In this document: in pieces, positions 34,401 to 46,400 of the stretch
Numbering within the stretch: the stretch's first letter is position 1
Layout: the number at the start of each line of letters is the position of its first letter
Origin: G958296245 sp963664035
Lineage (GTDB): Bacteria; Chloroflexota; Dehalococcoidia; Lucifugimonadales; G958296245
Assembly: GCA_963664035.2 (NCBI GenBank)
Contig: OY760867.2
Location: forward strand, 3,162,001-3,226,000
Reading direction: 5' to 3'
DNA: 64,000 bases
Notes under the pieces: generated by a model
Told to the model about the DNA's origin: nothing
Database searches by the model: none
The model's input: the letters and a program-made list of their open reading frames with translations, nothing else
Translations under genes and position numbers: made by a program

Positions 34401-37400
34401 CTGTCGCCGCTGCCGGCCGGCTTGTAGCGGTAGGCGTTGCCCGTCAGCGTGACTCCCGTGGGGTTGGCCCATACCAGCGTGATCTTCCTGTCTCCCGGCA
34501 ACGCCGCCAGGCCGGTGGGCTTGGACGGGGCCGTGGACGCCGCGGCCTCCGCGCTCGCCGCGCCGCCGCCAGCCGCGTTCACCGCCCGCGCCTGGAAGGT
34601 GTAGCTCACGCCGTTGTCCAGGCCGGTCACGGTGTAGGACGTGGTGTCCGCCGTGCTGTTGGGAACGTCCGTCCAACCGCCGTAGCCGCCGGTGGACTTG
34701 TGGCGGTACTGCCAGCCGGTGACGGTCGAGTCGCTGGAGGACTTGGACCAGGTGAGCGTTGCCTGCTCGTACCCTCCCGCCGCCGAGAAGGTGGCCGGGG
34801 CCAGGGGCAGCGTCGGCGCGACGATGCTGTTGGAGGACGTGCTATTGCCCTTGCCGTTCACCGCCCGCACCTTGAAGGTGTAGCTCTTGCCGTTGGTCAA
34901 CCCGGTTACCAGGTAGGAGCGCGTCTGGCGGTGCGATCCTGCCAGGTCCGACCACGTGCTCCCGCCGTCGCCGCTGTACTGCCACGAGTCCACCCATATC
35001 GCGCCGAGGGTCGTCCACGCCAGCGCGGCCTGCGCGTCGCCGCCCTGCGCCGAGCTCAGCGTGGGCGTGTCGGGCACGCCCACCACCGGGCGCACCGTGA
35101 GCTCGGACGGCAGCCCCCAGCCGATGTCGTTCAGCGCCCGCACCTGGAAGGTGTACGCGACGTTGTTGTCCAGCCCGGTCACGGTGTGGGTCGTGAGCGT
35201 GCCCGGGTCGCACGGCGAAACGCACGGGATGTCTATCCAGTCGCCGTAGTCGCCGGTGGTCCTGTAGCGGTACTGCCACCCGGTGGACGAGGCGTTGGCC
35301 TCCCACGTCAGCACTATCTCACCGCTGCCGCCCGGGCTCCCGCTCGGGCTGGAGGGCGGCGGCGGGACCGCCCTGGGCGTGGCCTTGACGGGGTCCGAGG
35401 ATGGGCCCGCGCCGGCCGTGGTCACGGCGCGCACCCGGAAGGGGTACTCGGTGTCGTTGTCCAGCCCGGTCACGGTGACGGTGGTCCTGGAGGCGCAGTC
35501 CTGGTCGCTGCTAGTCTCGCAGACGATCCTGGTCTGCCAGGTCCCCGAGTCGTATATGAGGTACTCCCACCTGGTGATCCGGTCGTTGCCCGGATCGTCC
35601 CAGGACAGGACCACCTTCGTGTCGCCGATGACGGCCGATAGGCCCGTGGGCTTGTCCGGTAGCTGTATCTTCGGCGCGGCGCCGGCCTCGGAAGACTCCG
35701 GCCCGGCGCCGGCGGAGTTCACCGCCCGCATCTTGAATACGTACGTCGTGCCGTTGGCCAGTCCGGTCACGGTGTGGGACCTGGTGGAGTCCGCGCCGTT
35801 GGGGACGGTCGTCCAGTCGCCGTAGTTGCCGCCCGAGGTCTTCCGCTTGTACTGCCAGCTCGTGATTGTGGTGCCGTCGGCGGCGTTCTTGGCCCAGTCG
35901 AGGACGACCTCCTCGTCTCCCGCCATGGGCACGAGGGCGGAGGGCGCCAGCGGAAGCGTATCCACGACCGCTTCGGGGGACGCGCCGCCGGCGCCGGCGT
36001 CGTTCACGGGCCGCACCTGGAAGGTGTACTTCTTCCCGTTGTCCAAGCCGGTGAATCTGTGCCCCACCGTGTCGAAGCGCGAGTTGGGCACGGCGTTCCA
36101 TGAGCCGTAGCTGCCGGAGCCGGTCTTGTACCGGTACTCCCAGTGAGTGACCCACGGCCCCGCCGTCCGGCTCCAGCGCAGCGAGACCTGCCCGTCTCCG
36201 CCCCCGGCCCAGAGGTACCCCGAAGCGTTGGGGGCGGCCGACACCGGCGCGGCGCTCGCCACCGCGGACGGGACCCCGCCGCCGGAGTTGTTCCTGGCCC
36301 GCACCTGGAAGCTGTAGGGATGGTTGTTGACCAGCCGCGTAGCGGGGGTGGCGTTGTACTCATGCGTGACGGTGTGCGTCAGCGTATTGTTGGCGCCGCT
36401 GCCGGGGGTGACGGAGCGCCAGGATTGCCAGTTGACGCTGTCCGACAGCCTGTACTCCCAGCCGGTGACGGTGGAGCCGGCGGGCGCCTTCCATACCAGG
36501 CCCACCTGCCGGTCGCCGCCGGTGGCCGCGAGGTCCGTCGGCTGCGCCGGGACGGCGATGGGCGTCGCCGACGCCGTATCGGAGTCCGGGCTGTTGCCCG
36601 CGGCGTTGACGGCCCGAATCTTGAAGGTGTAGGCCGTGCCGTTTACCAGGCTCCCGACCACGTGGGAGGTCTGCGACGGGCAGTCGGAGTCGGTGGAGGT
36701 GACGCATGCGTCCGTCCAGTTGCCGTAGGTGACGTTGTTGCCGCTTCCCGTGCCCTGCTTGTACTGCCACCTGGTTATGCTGGCGTTGTCCGGGTCGTCC
36801 CATTGCAGCAGCGCCTGCCGGTCGCCGGGGTGGGCCTGGAGTCCAGTGGGCTTCGCCGGCGCCGCCAGGCGCGGGGTCGAAATACGCTCGTCGGATGCTA
36901 TTCCGCCGCCGCTGCCGTTCACCGCGCGAAGCTGGAAGGTGTAGGCGACGTCGTTCTCCAGGCCGGCCGCGACGTAGCTGATGGTGGTCGACGCGCTGTC
37001 CAGGATGGGAGTCCAGGCGCCGTACTGCCCGGTGGACTTGTACCGGTACTGCCAGCCCGTCACGGTGGCGTCGGAAGGGCTCTTCGTCCAGTCGAGCCTG
37101 ACCTCCGCGTCCAGGGCCGTGACCGAGAAGGCGGCAGGCGCCAGCGGGATGGTCTGCGTCGCCTTGCCGCCGGACGCCGCGCTGGGGCCCGCCCCGTTCA
37201 CGGCCCACACCTTAAAGGTGAAGCTCTTGCCGTTGGCCAGCCCCGTGATGGTCGCGTAGCGGGTGAGGCGGTTGCCGCCCAGCTCGGGGGTGGCGTAGTC
37301 GGCGCAGACGGCGGGGGTGAGGACGTTGCCGTCGTGGTCGCGGCAGACCCGGTAGCCGCCGCTGCCGGCGGGGATGTCCGCCCAGGTCGCCCCGCCGTCC

Positions 37401-40400
37401 TTGCTGTACTGCCACTTGTCGATCCAGCGCGTCGGCGACACGCTCCACGCCAGGTAAGCCTGGGCGTTGCCGCCGACGGCGGAGACCAGGGTGGGCGTGT
37501 TGGGCGCCGCGGACACGGGCCGTGCCTGCGCGGCGTCGGACGCCGCGCCGTAGCCGCCCGCGCTCACCGCGCGCACCTGGAAGGCGTACAGGTCGTTGTG
37601 CGCCAGGCCCTGGTCGGTGACCGTCTGGGTCACGACGTGGCCGGTCGTCGCCTCGCCGCTGCCGGGGATGTCCTGCCACGCCAGCCAGTTGTTCGGCACG
37701 CTGCGCGCCCGGTACTGGTACCTGCCGATGGGCGCTGTGGAGGTGTTGTTCGGCGTGGTCCACGAGAGCGTCACCTGCGCGGTCCCCGAAGTGGACGCCG
37801 CCGCGGTAAGGCCGGTGGGCTTGGCGGGGGCGCCCGCGGGCGTGGCCGTCTTCGGGTCGGAGGCCGCGCCGTTGCCGCGCAGGTTGGCCGCGTACACGCG
37901 GAAGGTGTACCGCGTACCGTTGGTGAGGCCCGTCACGGTGTAGGAGTAGGCGACCGGGTCCGCGCTCATCGCGTTGCCGCTGACGATCACGACGGCGCCG
38001 TCGGCGGGCGGCTGCTGGGCCAGCTTCACCTGCGCCGTCTGCGTCGTGTTCCAGTTCGTGGTGGTGAACGTGAGCGTGGAGGGCGTGAAGACCGCGCCCG
38101 GGGCCGCAAAGCTAACCGTCACCGACTCCGCCGGCTTGAACGCCAACTTCACGGAGACGCTCCGGTTGGTGCTCCAGTTGTTGCGGTTGAATGTCACGCT
38201 GCCGGGGCTGGCCACGGTCGGCGTCGTCACCGTGCGCGAGCCGAACGCCGCGCGGTCGTCGATCCGCGTCCACGCCTGCAGACCCGTCGGCGTCACGTTG
38301 TTCTGCCCGGCGGCGCCCCGCACCTGGTAGGTGTAGACCGCGCCGGCGGTCAGGCTCGCGGTGAAGGTGTGCGACGTGGTGTTCGCGCCGCTTCCCTGGA
38401 TGGTCGTCCAGTTGGAGCCGTCGGCGCTGTACTGGTACGAGGTGATGGCGCTGTTGTTCGGGTCCGTCCAGGACAGGGTGATCTCCTGGGCGGCGCCCCC
38501 CGCGCCGATGACCACGTCGGCGGCCGAGTCGGGGCTCACCCGGGCGCTCCACCTGGTGATCGTGTCGTCGATCTTGCCGTTCCAAGCCAGGGAGGCCCGC
38601 GCGTTGCCCGCGCTCGCGGTGAGGCCGGCCGGCTTGGCGGGGACGGACGCGGGCAGAGGCCTGGCCGTAGCCGCGGCGGACGCGGCGCCGTCGCCGTCGG
38701 CCATGGTGGCGCGCACCCTGAAGCTGTACGTCACGCCGTTCGTCAGCCCGGTCACGGTGTACGACCTGGCCGACGGAACGCTGGAAATCCGTTTCCAGCC
38801 GCCGTAGCTGGAGTCCGTGCTCCGCTTCCGCTGCACCTCCCAATTGACGATCCGGCCGTCCGCCGGGCTGGCGGTCGTCCACGTCAGCGTCGCCTGGCGG
38901 TGCCCGGCCGTCGCCGTAAGGCTCGCCGGCGCGGCCAGCGGCCGGATGGGACGCACGACGGCGACGGCGGACAGGCCGTAGGCGACGGCGTTTCCGGCCT
39001 GCACCTCCACGTGGTGCCACGCGCCGTTGGTCAGGTCCGTCAGCGTGTGCGACATGGTGTTGCCGCTGGTGCTGGGCGTGAAGACGGTCCAGCCCACCCA
39101 GTTGCCGCCGGCCGCGATGTAGCGGACGCGCCACTTCGTGATGTCGGAGTCGGCGGGCGGCTTGTCCCACGCGAGGACGATCCGCGCGTCGCCGCCCGTC
39201 GCCCTGAAGTTGGCGGCGCTCAGCGGCGTAGCGCGCGGCGTGGCCGACGCCTCGTCGGAGGGCGTCCCGTCGCCGGCGGAGTTCACGCCGCGCACCTGGA
39301 AGGTGTGCTCGGCGCCGTTCTCCAGGCCGGGCACGCGGAAGAACAGGTCGTTCGTGACCGTGCAGCCGATGGTGCGGTTGTCCTTGTTATCCGGGTACTG
39401 GCCGGCGGGCAGCGTACACAGCCTGGACGGGTACAGGTCCTTCCAGGAGCCGTAGCTGCCGTCGGTCTTGTAGCGGTACTGGTACTTGTCCAGGTATAGG
39501 TCCGTGGAGGCGTCCCACCTGAGCTTGACCTCGCCGACGCCCGCCTTCGCGGTGAGGTTCGTCGGCTTGGCCGGCGCCGGGCGCGGAAGCGCGGCGGAGG
39601 AGGCAGGCGGGCTCGTACTCCCCGCCTGCGTCACCCTCAGGTGGAACCGGTACACCGTGCCGTTGTCCAGCCCGGTCACCGTGTGCTCACGGTAGCTGGC
39701 GCTCGCGCTTATCCTCTGCCATGCCTGGAGGTTCTCGGCGGCGACCCAGCTTCCGCCGACATCCGCCCGCACCTCGTACACGTACGCCGCGTCCCGCTCC
39801 AGGTACGGCGACGCCGTCGTGAAGGAGTGGGAGGACAGCTTGAGCGGGTCGCACGGCGAGGAGCACGGGATGTCCTCCCAGTCGCTCCACGTCGTCGAGG
39901 TCGCCCGCCGCATCTGCCACTTCGTCGTGCCCGCCGCGCCCGGGTTGTACCACTCAAGGGCGACGCGCTGCGACGCGCCCGCGCCGATGACGAGGCTCTT
40001 CGTCTCCCCCTGCTTCGACACGCGCAGCAGCCAATCGACGCTCCCGGTGTAGCTCGCCGTCCACGACAGGACCGCGCTGGCGTCCTTGCCGACGGCCGTG
40101 AAGGACCCCGGCGCGTCGAGCGAGGCGCCGCCGACGGGCGAGGCCGCGGCCACTGCGGCGTGGCCCTCGCCGTATCCGTTGACCGCCCGCACCTGGAACG
40201 TGTACGCCGTGCCGTTGGTCAACCCCGTGACCCTGTGGAACACCGTGTCCCGGTTGCTGTGGGGAATCCGCGTCCACGTCTGCGGGTAGTCCCCCGTCGT
40301 CTTGTACCGGTACTCGTACCGCGTAATCGTCGCGTCCGCCGAGTGGTTCCACGTCAGCGCGACGTTCCGGTCGCCGGGCGTCGCCGTGAGGCCGGCGGGC

Positions 40401-43400
40401 GCAGCCGGGACGGGCAGGGCCAGAGGCGTGGCCGTCACCGCGTCCGAGGGCAGGCCGAGGGCCACCGGGTTGCCGGCCGGGTTCGCCGCCGCCACCCGGA
40501 AGGCGTATTCCGTGCCCGTGGTCAGGCCGGTCACGACGTGGGACGTGGTGTCGGCGCTGCTGCCGTCGATGCGCACCCACGGATAGACGAACAGCCCCGT
40601 CGACGCCGGGCCCAACGCGCTCCCCACCGGGTTGCCGGACGAGCCGACCGCGCGCACCTCGAAGGTGTAGATCGCGGAATGTGTGAAGCCGCCCACACTG
40701 GCGAAGGTGGTGGGCGCACTGCTGCCGGCAACGTCGGTCCAGTCGGTGTAGCCGCTCTCGGTGTCGCTCTTCGGCTTGTAGCGGTACTGCCACCTGGCGA
40801 TGCCGGCCGCGCCGGACGGGGTGTCCCACGCCAGGTCCACGCTGTACCTGCTGCCGAAGGCCGCCAGCCCGCCCGAGCGCTCCACGTACCGGTGGTACCA
40901 GCGTCCGATGGACGGATAGTTGGGGTTGTCCCAATCGAGGGTGACCTGCCGCACGCCCGGCGTGGCCGTGAAGCCCGTGGGCTTGGCCGGGGCGGTGGCG
41001 GCCTTGGCCTGGGCCGCCGGGCTGTGCTGGGACTGGTTGTTCACCGCCCGCACCTCGAAGCTGTAGACCGTCCCGTAGTCCATGATGCCGGCGGTGTTGC
41101 GCGTGACGGCGTCCAGCTCCAGTTTCATCGCGTTGGCGGAGTTGCTGAAGGGCCCGAATCCTTCGGATTGCTGGATTGCGCGGTCCGCAATGCTCCAGCC
41201 GTTGTCGCTGGGGACCGGGGTCTCCGCGCCGCTGGCGGTGTTATTCAGCCTGCCGCCCTGGGAGGTCGTGCTGACGTGGACGTAGTAGGAGGTGTTGGCG
41301 GCCAGGTTGCAGCCGGCAGTGCAGGCGAACGTGACCTGCCCGGCCGCCGCGGTCCCGCTCAGCGTCGCGCCAATGGACGAGCCCACGTCGCCGCCGGACT
41401 TGCCGTATATGGCAACCACGACCGCCGAGCCGGCGTTCACGGTCTCGAAGTCCACCGTCACGCTCGACAGGGTGTAGCCGCCCGGCGCGCCTCCGGTGGT
41501 GAACTCCTGCGCCCAGGACGTGCCGGAGTTGAAGCGCATCGCGAGATTCGACGTGGACTGGTCGAGGTTGCTCACGCTGGCGGCTTCGGGGATCGTGTAG
41601 GACGTCTTCGTCTTCGCCGCGTCCGCCCACGCGCTCCACGCGCCCGTCCCGACGCGGTAGCGAAGCTGGAGCTTCTCGATGACCGCCGTGTTGGGGTGGC
41701 TCCACGTGAAGGAGACGGACGACGCGTACGTCGCGGTGGCGCTCGTGATCGTCGGCATGGCCGGCGCCGGCTGCGGCGTCGCCGTCACCTCCGCCGAAAC
41801 CGGCCCGGCGCCCGCGCTCACCGCCCGCACGCGGAAGGTGTAGGCGGTGCCGTTGACCAGGCTGCCCACCACGTGCTGCGTCGTGGTCGCCATGCTGCCC
41901 GTGATCGCCGTCCAGTCGCTGCCCCACGCGCCCGCGGTCTTCTGCTGGTACTCGTAGCGGGTGATGCTGTTATTGAGCGGGTAGTCCCACGTCAGCGACA
42001 CCGATTGGTCGCCCGGCGTCGCCGCCAGGTTCGACGGGGCCGCCGGGTACGTCCACGTGAACGCCGCGTAGGAGGGCCAGCCCGCGCCTCCGGCGGTGTG
42101 CGCCCGCACCTGGAAGGTGTACAGCACGCCCCTGTCCAGCCCTGTCACGTCGGTGGACGTGGCGGCGGCGATGCTCGTCCAGCCCGTCCAGCGGAAGCCG
42201 CCTGAGCCGGCGGGCCTGTAGCGGTAGGAGTTGCCCGTCAGCGCGACGCCGGCGGGGTTCGTCCACGACAGCGTTACCTTGCGCTCGCCGGGGGCCGCCG
42301 CCAGGCCGGTGGGCTGGGCCGGCGGCGGGAGCTGCGGCGTGACGGTTATCGGCGCCGACGCCGCGCCGTCCCCGGCGATGTTCACGGCGCGCACGCGGAA
42401 CTGGTACTCCGTGCCGTTGGTCAGCCCGGTGACCGTGTAGCGCGAGAACGGGCCTACGCTTTCCCAGGCGCTCCACCCGCTCCACTGCTGGCCCGACTTC
42501 TCGCGCTGCTGGTACTCGAAACGGCTGAACAGGCTGCCGGGGACGACCTGGTCCCACTCCAGGTGGACCTTCGTGTCGTCGGGCCGGCCGCGCAGTCCGG
42601 TCGGCGCGGCGGGCTTCGGCGTCGGCGTGGCGAAAGCCTCCCGCAGCGTTCCCGCGCCGCTCCTGTTCACCGCCCTCACCGCGAAGGTGTACCGCCGCAG
42701 GTTGGTCAGGCCCGTCACCGTGACGTTGGAGGCGTTGACCCAGACCACCTCGGTGGGTATTTCGACCAGGACGTTGACGGGGACCACCGGCTGCTGGCCC
42801 GGTGGGATCAGCCCCGGGGGCAGCCCCCCGGGGTTGCCGGGCTGCTGGGGAAGCTGCGGCTGCTCCTTCAGCGTGACGCTGACCACGACGCCCGTGTTCC
42901 AGTTCTGCGGCGTGAGGATGATCGTGGACGTGCTGAAGTTCGCGATGTCCGAGGCGAGGAAGACCTTCACCGGCGCGGGCGGCGCGGCGGGCAGCGTGGC
43001 GGTGAAGGTCTTGGGCGTGTTCCAGTCCTGGTCGGTGAAGCCGAGCTCGTCCGGCGCGGCGACTATGGCGGTCGTCACGTCGGTCCATGCGCCACGGTCG
43101 ACCCGGTACTCCCACTTCGTGATGGAGGAGTCCAGCGGGTCCGTCCACGTCAGCCGTACCTGGCGGTCGCCGACGGACGCCACCAGCAGGCCCTCCGGCG
43201 CGTCGGGCCATCCCAGCGTCGCGGCGGTCGCCTTCACCGGCAGGCTCGTGCTCGCGCCGCTCACGGCCCGCAGGTAGTAGTCGAACGACGCGCCGATGCC
43301 GAGCTTCGACAGGGTGTGGCTGACGGTGGAAGCGTTGCTGCCCGGTATGGCCGTCCACGGGACGACCGACGTGCCCGTACCGCCCGCCAGCGTCAGCCTG

Positions 43401-46400
43401 TACTCGTAGCGGGTTATCGCGCCGTCGCCCGGGTCCGTCCACGTCGCAGTCAGCGTCGTGGTGGCCGCCGCGACGGTGAGGCCCGTCGGCGCGGCCACCC
43501 TCGGCGTCGCCGAGGCGGCGTCCGACGCCGGGCCAGGCTCGCCGTACCGGTTCAGCCCGCGCACCTCGAAGGCGTAGGCCACGCCGTTGACCAGGCCGGT
43601 GGCGGCGTAGGTGTGGTCCGTCCCGGACGTCGTCGGGGTCACGGCGGCCCACGTCGTCCCGCCGTCCTTGCTGTACTGCCATGACGACGCCGTGTTCGAC
43701 GTGGGCCAGGACAGCGTGGACCGCTTGTGCTCGCCGGAGGTCGCGGCGAGGCCCGTCGGCTTGGCGGGGCGCGCCTCCGCGTAGGTCCAGGCCGCGTTCG
43801 ACGCCGGGCCCGGGCCGACGGCGTTCACCGACCGCAACTGGAAGGCGTACCGCGCGCTCGAGGTCAGGCCCGTCGCCGTGTGGCTCCGCGTCGCGCCGCC
43901 GGAGACGCTCGTCCACGGCGTGGTCGTGGCCGTCGCGGAGGCGCCGCCGAGCGTCGTCCCGACCGGCGTGCTGGAGGCGTTCAGCGCCCGCACCTGGAAG
44001 GTGTACGCCGTGCCGTTGGCAAGGTTGGGCACCGTGTGCGAGGTGGTGTTCGCGCCGCTGGACGGCACGTCCGTCCACGTCGCCGGGTAGTTGTTATTGC
44101 CGCTCTTGTAACGGTACTGCCACTTGACGATGCCCGTATCGCTCGGCGCGCTCCACGACAGGTACGCGGTCGTATCGCCCGCCAGCGCCGCCAGGCCGCC
44201 CGTCGACGTCGCCCGCCGGTACTCCCAGCCGGTGACGGTGGCGACGTTGGAGGTCGTCCAGTCCAGCTTCACGCCGCCGCCCTGCCCCGCCGCCGTCAGC
44301 GCGGGCCCGACCAGGACCGTGGCCGGCGTCGTAGAGGCCGAGGCGGAGGCCGGGCCGCTGCCCGCGGCGTTCACCGCGCGCACCCTGAAGGTGTAGGTCG
44401 TACCGTTGTCCAGGCGCGTCACCACGGCGGACGCCGGGCGCGACTTGATCGCCGTGCCCGCCGGCATCTCCGCCAGGTAGTGGGGATTGACGCGCCGCAC
44501 CTGGAAGTTATAACCGACGCCCGTATCCAGGCCCGTGAACGTGTGCGACCGGGCCGACGCGCCGCCGCTCACCGTCTCCCACGCGCCCCACGATCCGCCC
44601 ACCGTCCGCTTGCGAGCCTCCCACCCGGTCGCGCCCGCGGTGTGGGCGTACCCGCTCCAGCTCACCGTCGTCGACGTCGAGTTGTTGGAGTGGTGGGGCG
44701 CCAGGGCGGAGTTGGGCACGACCTGGACCACAGGGCGCACGGTGTAGGAGTACGACGCGGTCGGGTGCAGGTCCCCGACGGTGTGGGAGCGGGTGAGCGC
44801 CGTGGTCCCGTGCAGGTCGCTCCACGGCGTCGGCGTGGAGGGCGTCGCCTTCGCCTCGCCCAGCAGCGGGCTGACCCGCGTGCCGACTGAGTTCACCGCC
44901 TGCACCTGGAACGTGTACTCCGTGCCCGGGGTGAGGCCGGGGACGGTGTAGCTGCCCGTGCTCTTCTTGCTCCCCGGCACGTCCGTCCAACTGCCGTAGC
45001 TGCCGCCGCTCTTGTAACGGTACTGCCACTTCAACACCGCGTAGGTGTCGGTGAACGTCCACGAGAGCGCCAGGTCGCCGTCGGCGTTGGAATTGGCCGT
45101 CCCGCTTATCGCGGGGCCGATCGCGCCGCCCGAGGCGTTGACGGGCCGCACCTCGTACACGTAGGGCGCGTTGACGTGGGCGGCGAGCATGACGTTCACC
45201 GTCACGTTCGAGGCGGGGGCCGCCTCCAGCTTCACGCTCACGCTCTGCGTCATGTTCCAGTTCACCGTCGTGAAGGTGAGGATGGACGGCGTAAACTGCA
45301 CGTTGTCCTGCTCCAGCAGCACGGTCACGTCGGTCGACGGCCGCCTGGCCAGCTTCATCGTGGTCGTCGTCGCCGTGCTCCAGTCCTGCGTCGTGAAGGT
45401 CAGCGCGGCGGACTGCACGACCTGGAAGGTCGTGTCCCCGAGCACGGACGCGGTGTGCGACCGCGTGGACGCGCCGCTCCCCGTCACGGCCTTCCACTCC
45501 TCCGTGGTCCAGCCGGAGACGTTGGCGCTCCTGGTCCTGTACTCCCAGCCGGCCACGTCGTTGTCGACGGGCTCCCAGTAGAGCCGCACGGGGCCGGCGT
45601 TGCCCATGGCCGTCAGGCCGCCCTCGGTCTTATAGACCGGCCCAAGCTGCCGGTACTGCCAGTACGTCACGTTCGCGTCGTAGCCGAAGCGCCAGCGGAA
45701 CGTCCCGATTGCGGGCGTGTCCGCCCACTTCGCGCCGTCGTCCTGGCTGTGCTGCCACTTGTAGACCGTCCGGTCGATGGGGTCGTTCCAGCGCAGCGTC
45801 GCCTGCCCGTCGCCCGCCGTCGCCGAGAGGCCCGTCGGCTGCGCGGGCAGCACCGGGAACGACCTCCACGGCGACGCCTGGCCTTCGCCGTAGGCGTTCG
45901 CCGCCCGCACCTGGAACGAATAGTCGACGCCGTTCTTCAGCCCGGTGAACATGTGGGAAGATCCCAGCGGGTGCAACGCCGTCACGTTCACCGTGACGCT
46001 CGACGCCGGCGGCTTCGCCAGCTTCACCTTCACGCTCTGCGCCGTGTTCCAGGTGGTCGTGGAGAAGGTCAGCTGCGCGGGCGTGAAGATTACGCCGTCC
46101 TGGTACAGCCCCACCTTCACCGTTGCCGTCGGCGCGGAGGACAGCTCGACGGCGAGCGTCTGCGCCGTGTTCCAGCTCTGCGTCGTGAACGTCAGCGCGG
46201 GCGTGGTGGAGGCGGCCAGCGTGGGGAAGTCCGTCCACCCGTCCGGCAGCGTGGCCGAGGGCGTGACGGTGACGTTGGCCGGCGGGTGGGCGGACGCGGG
46301 GTTGCCCGTCGGCGCGCTCACGCCGCGCACCTGCACGAAGTACACGCTGCCGTTGACCAGGTCCGCGACGGTGTGGGACCGGAGGAAGTGGTCGCTGCGC

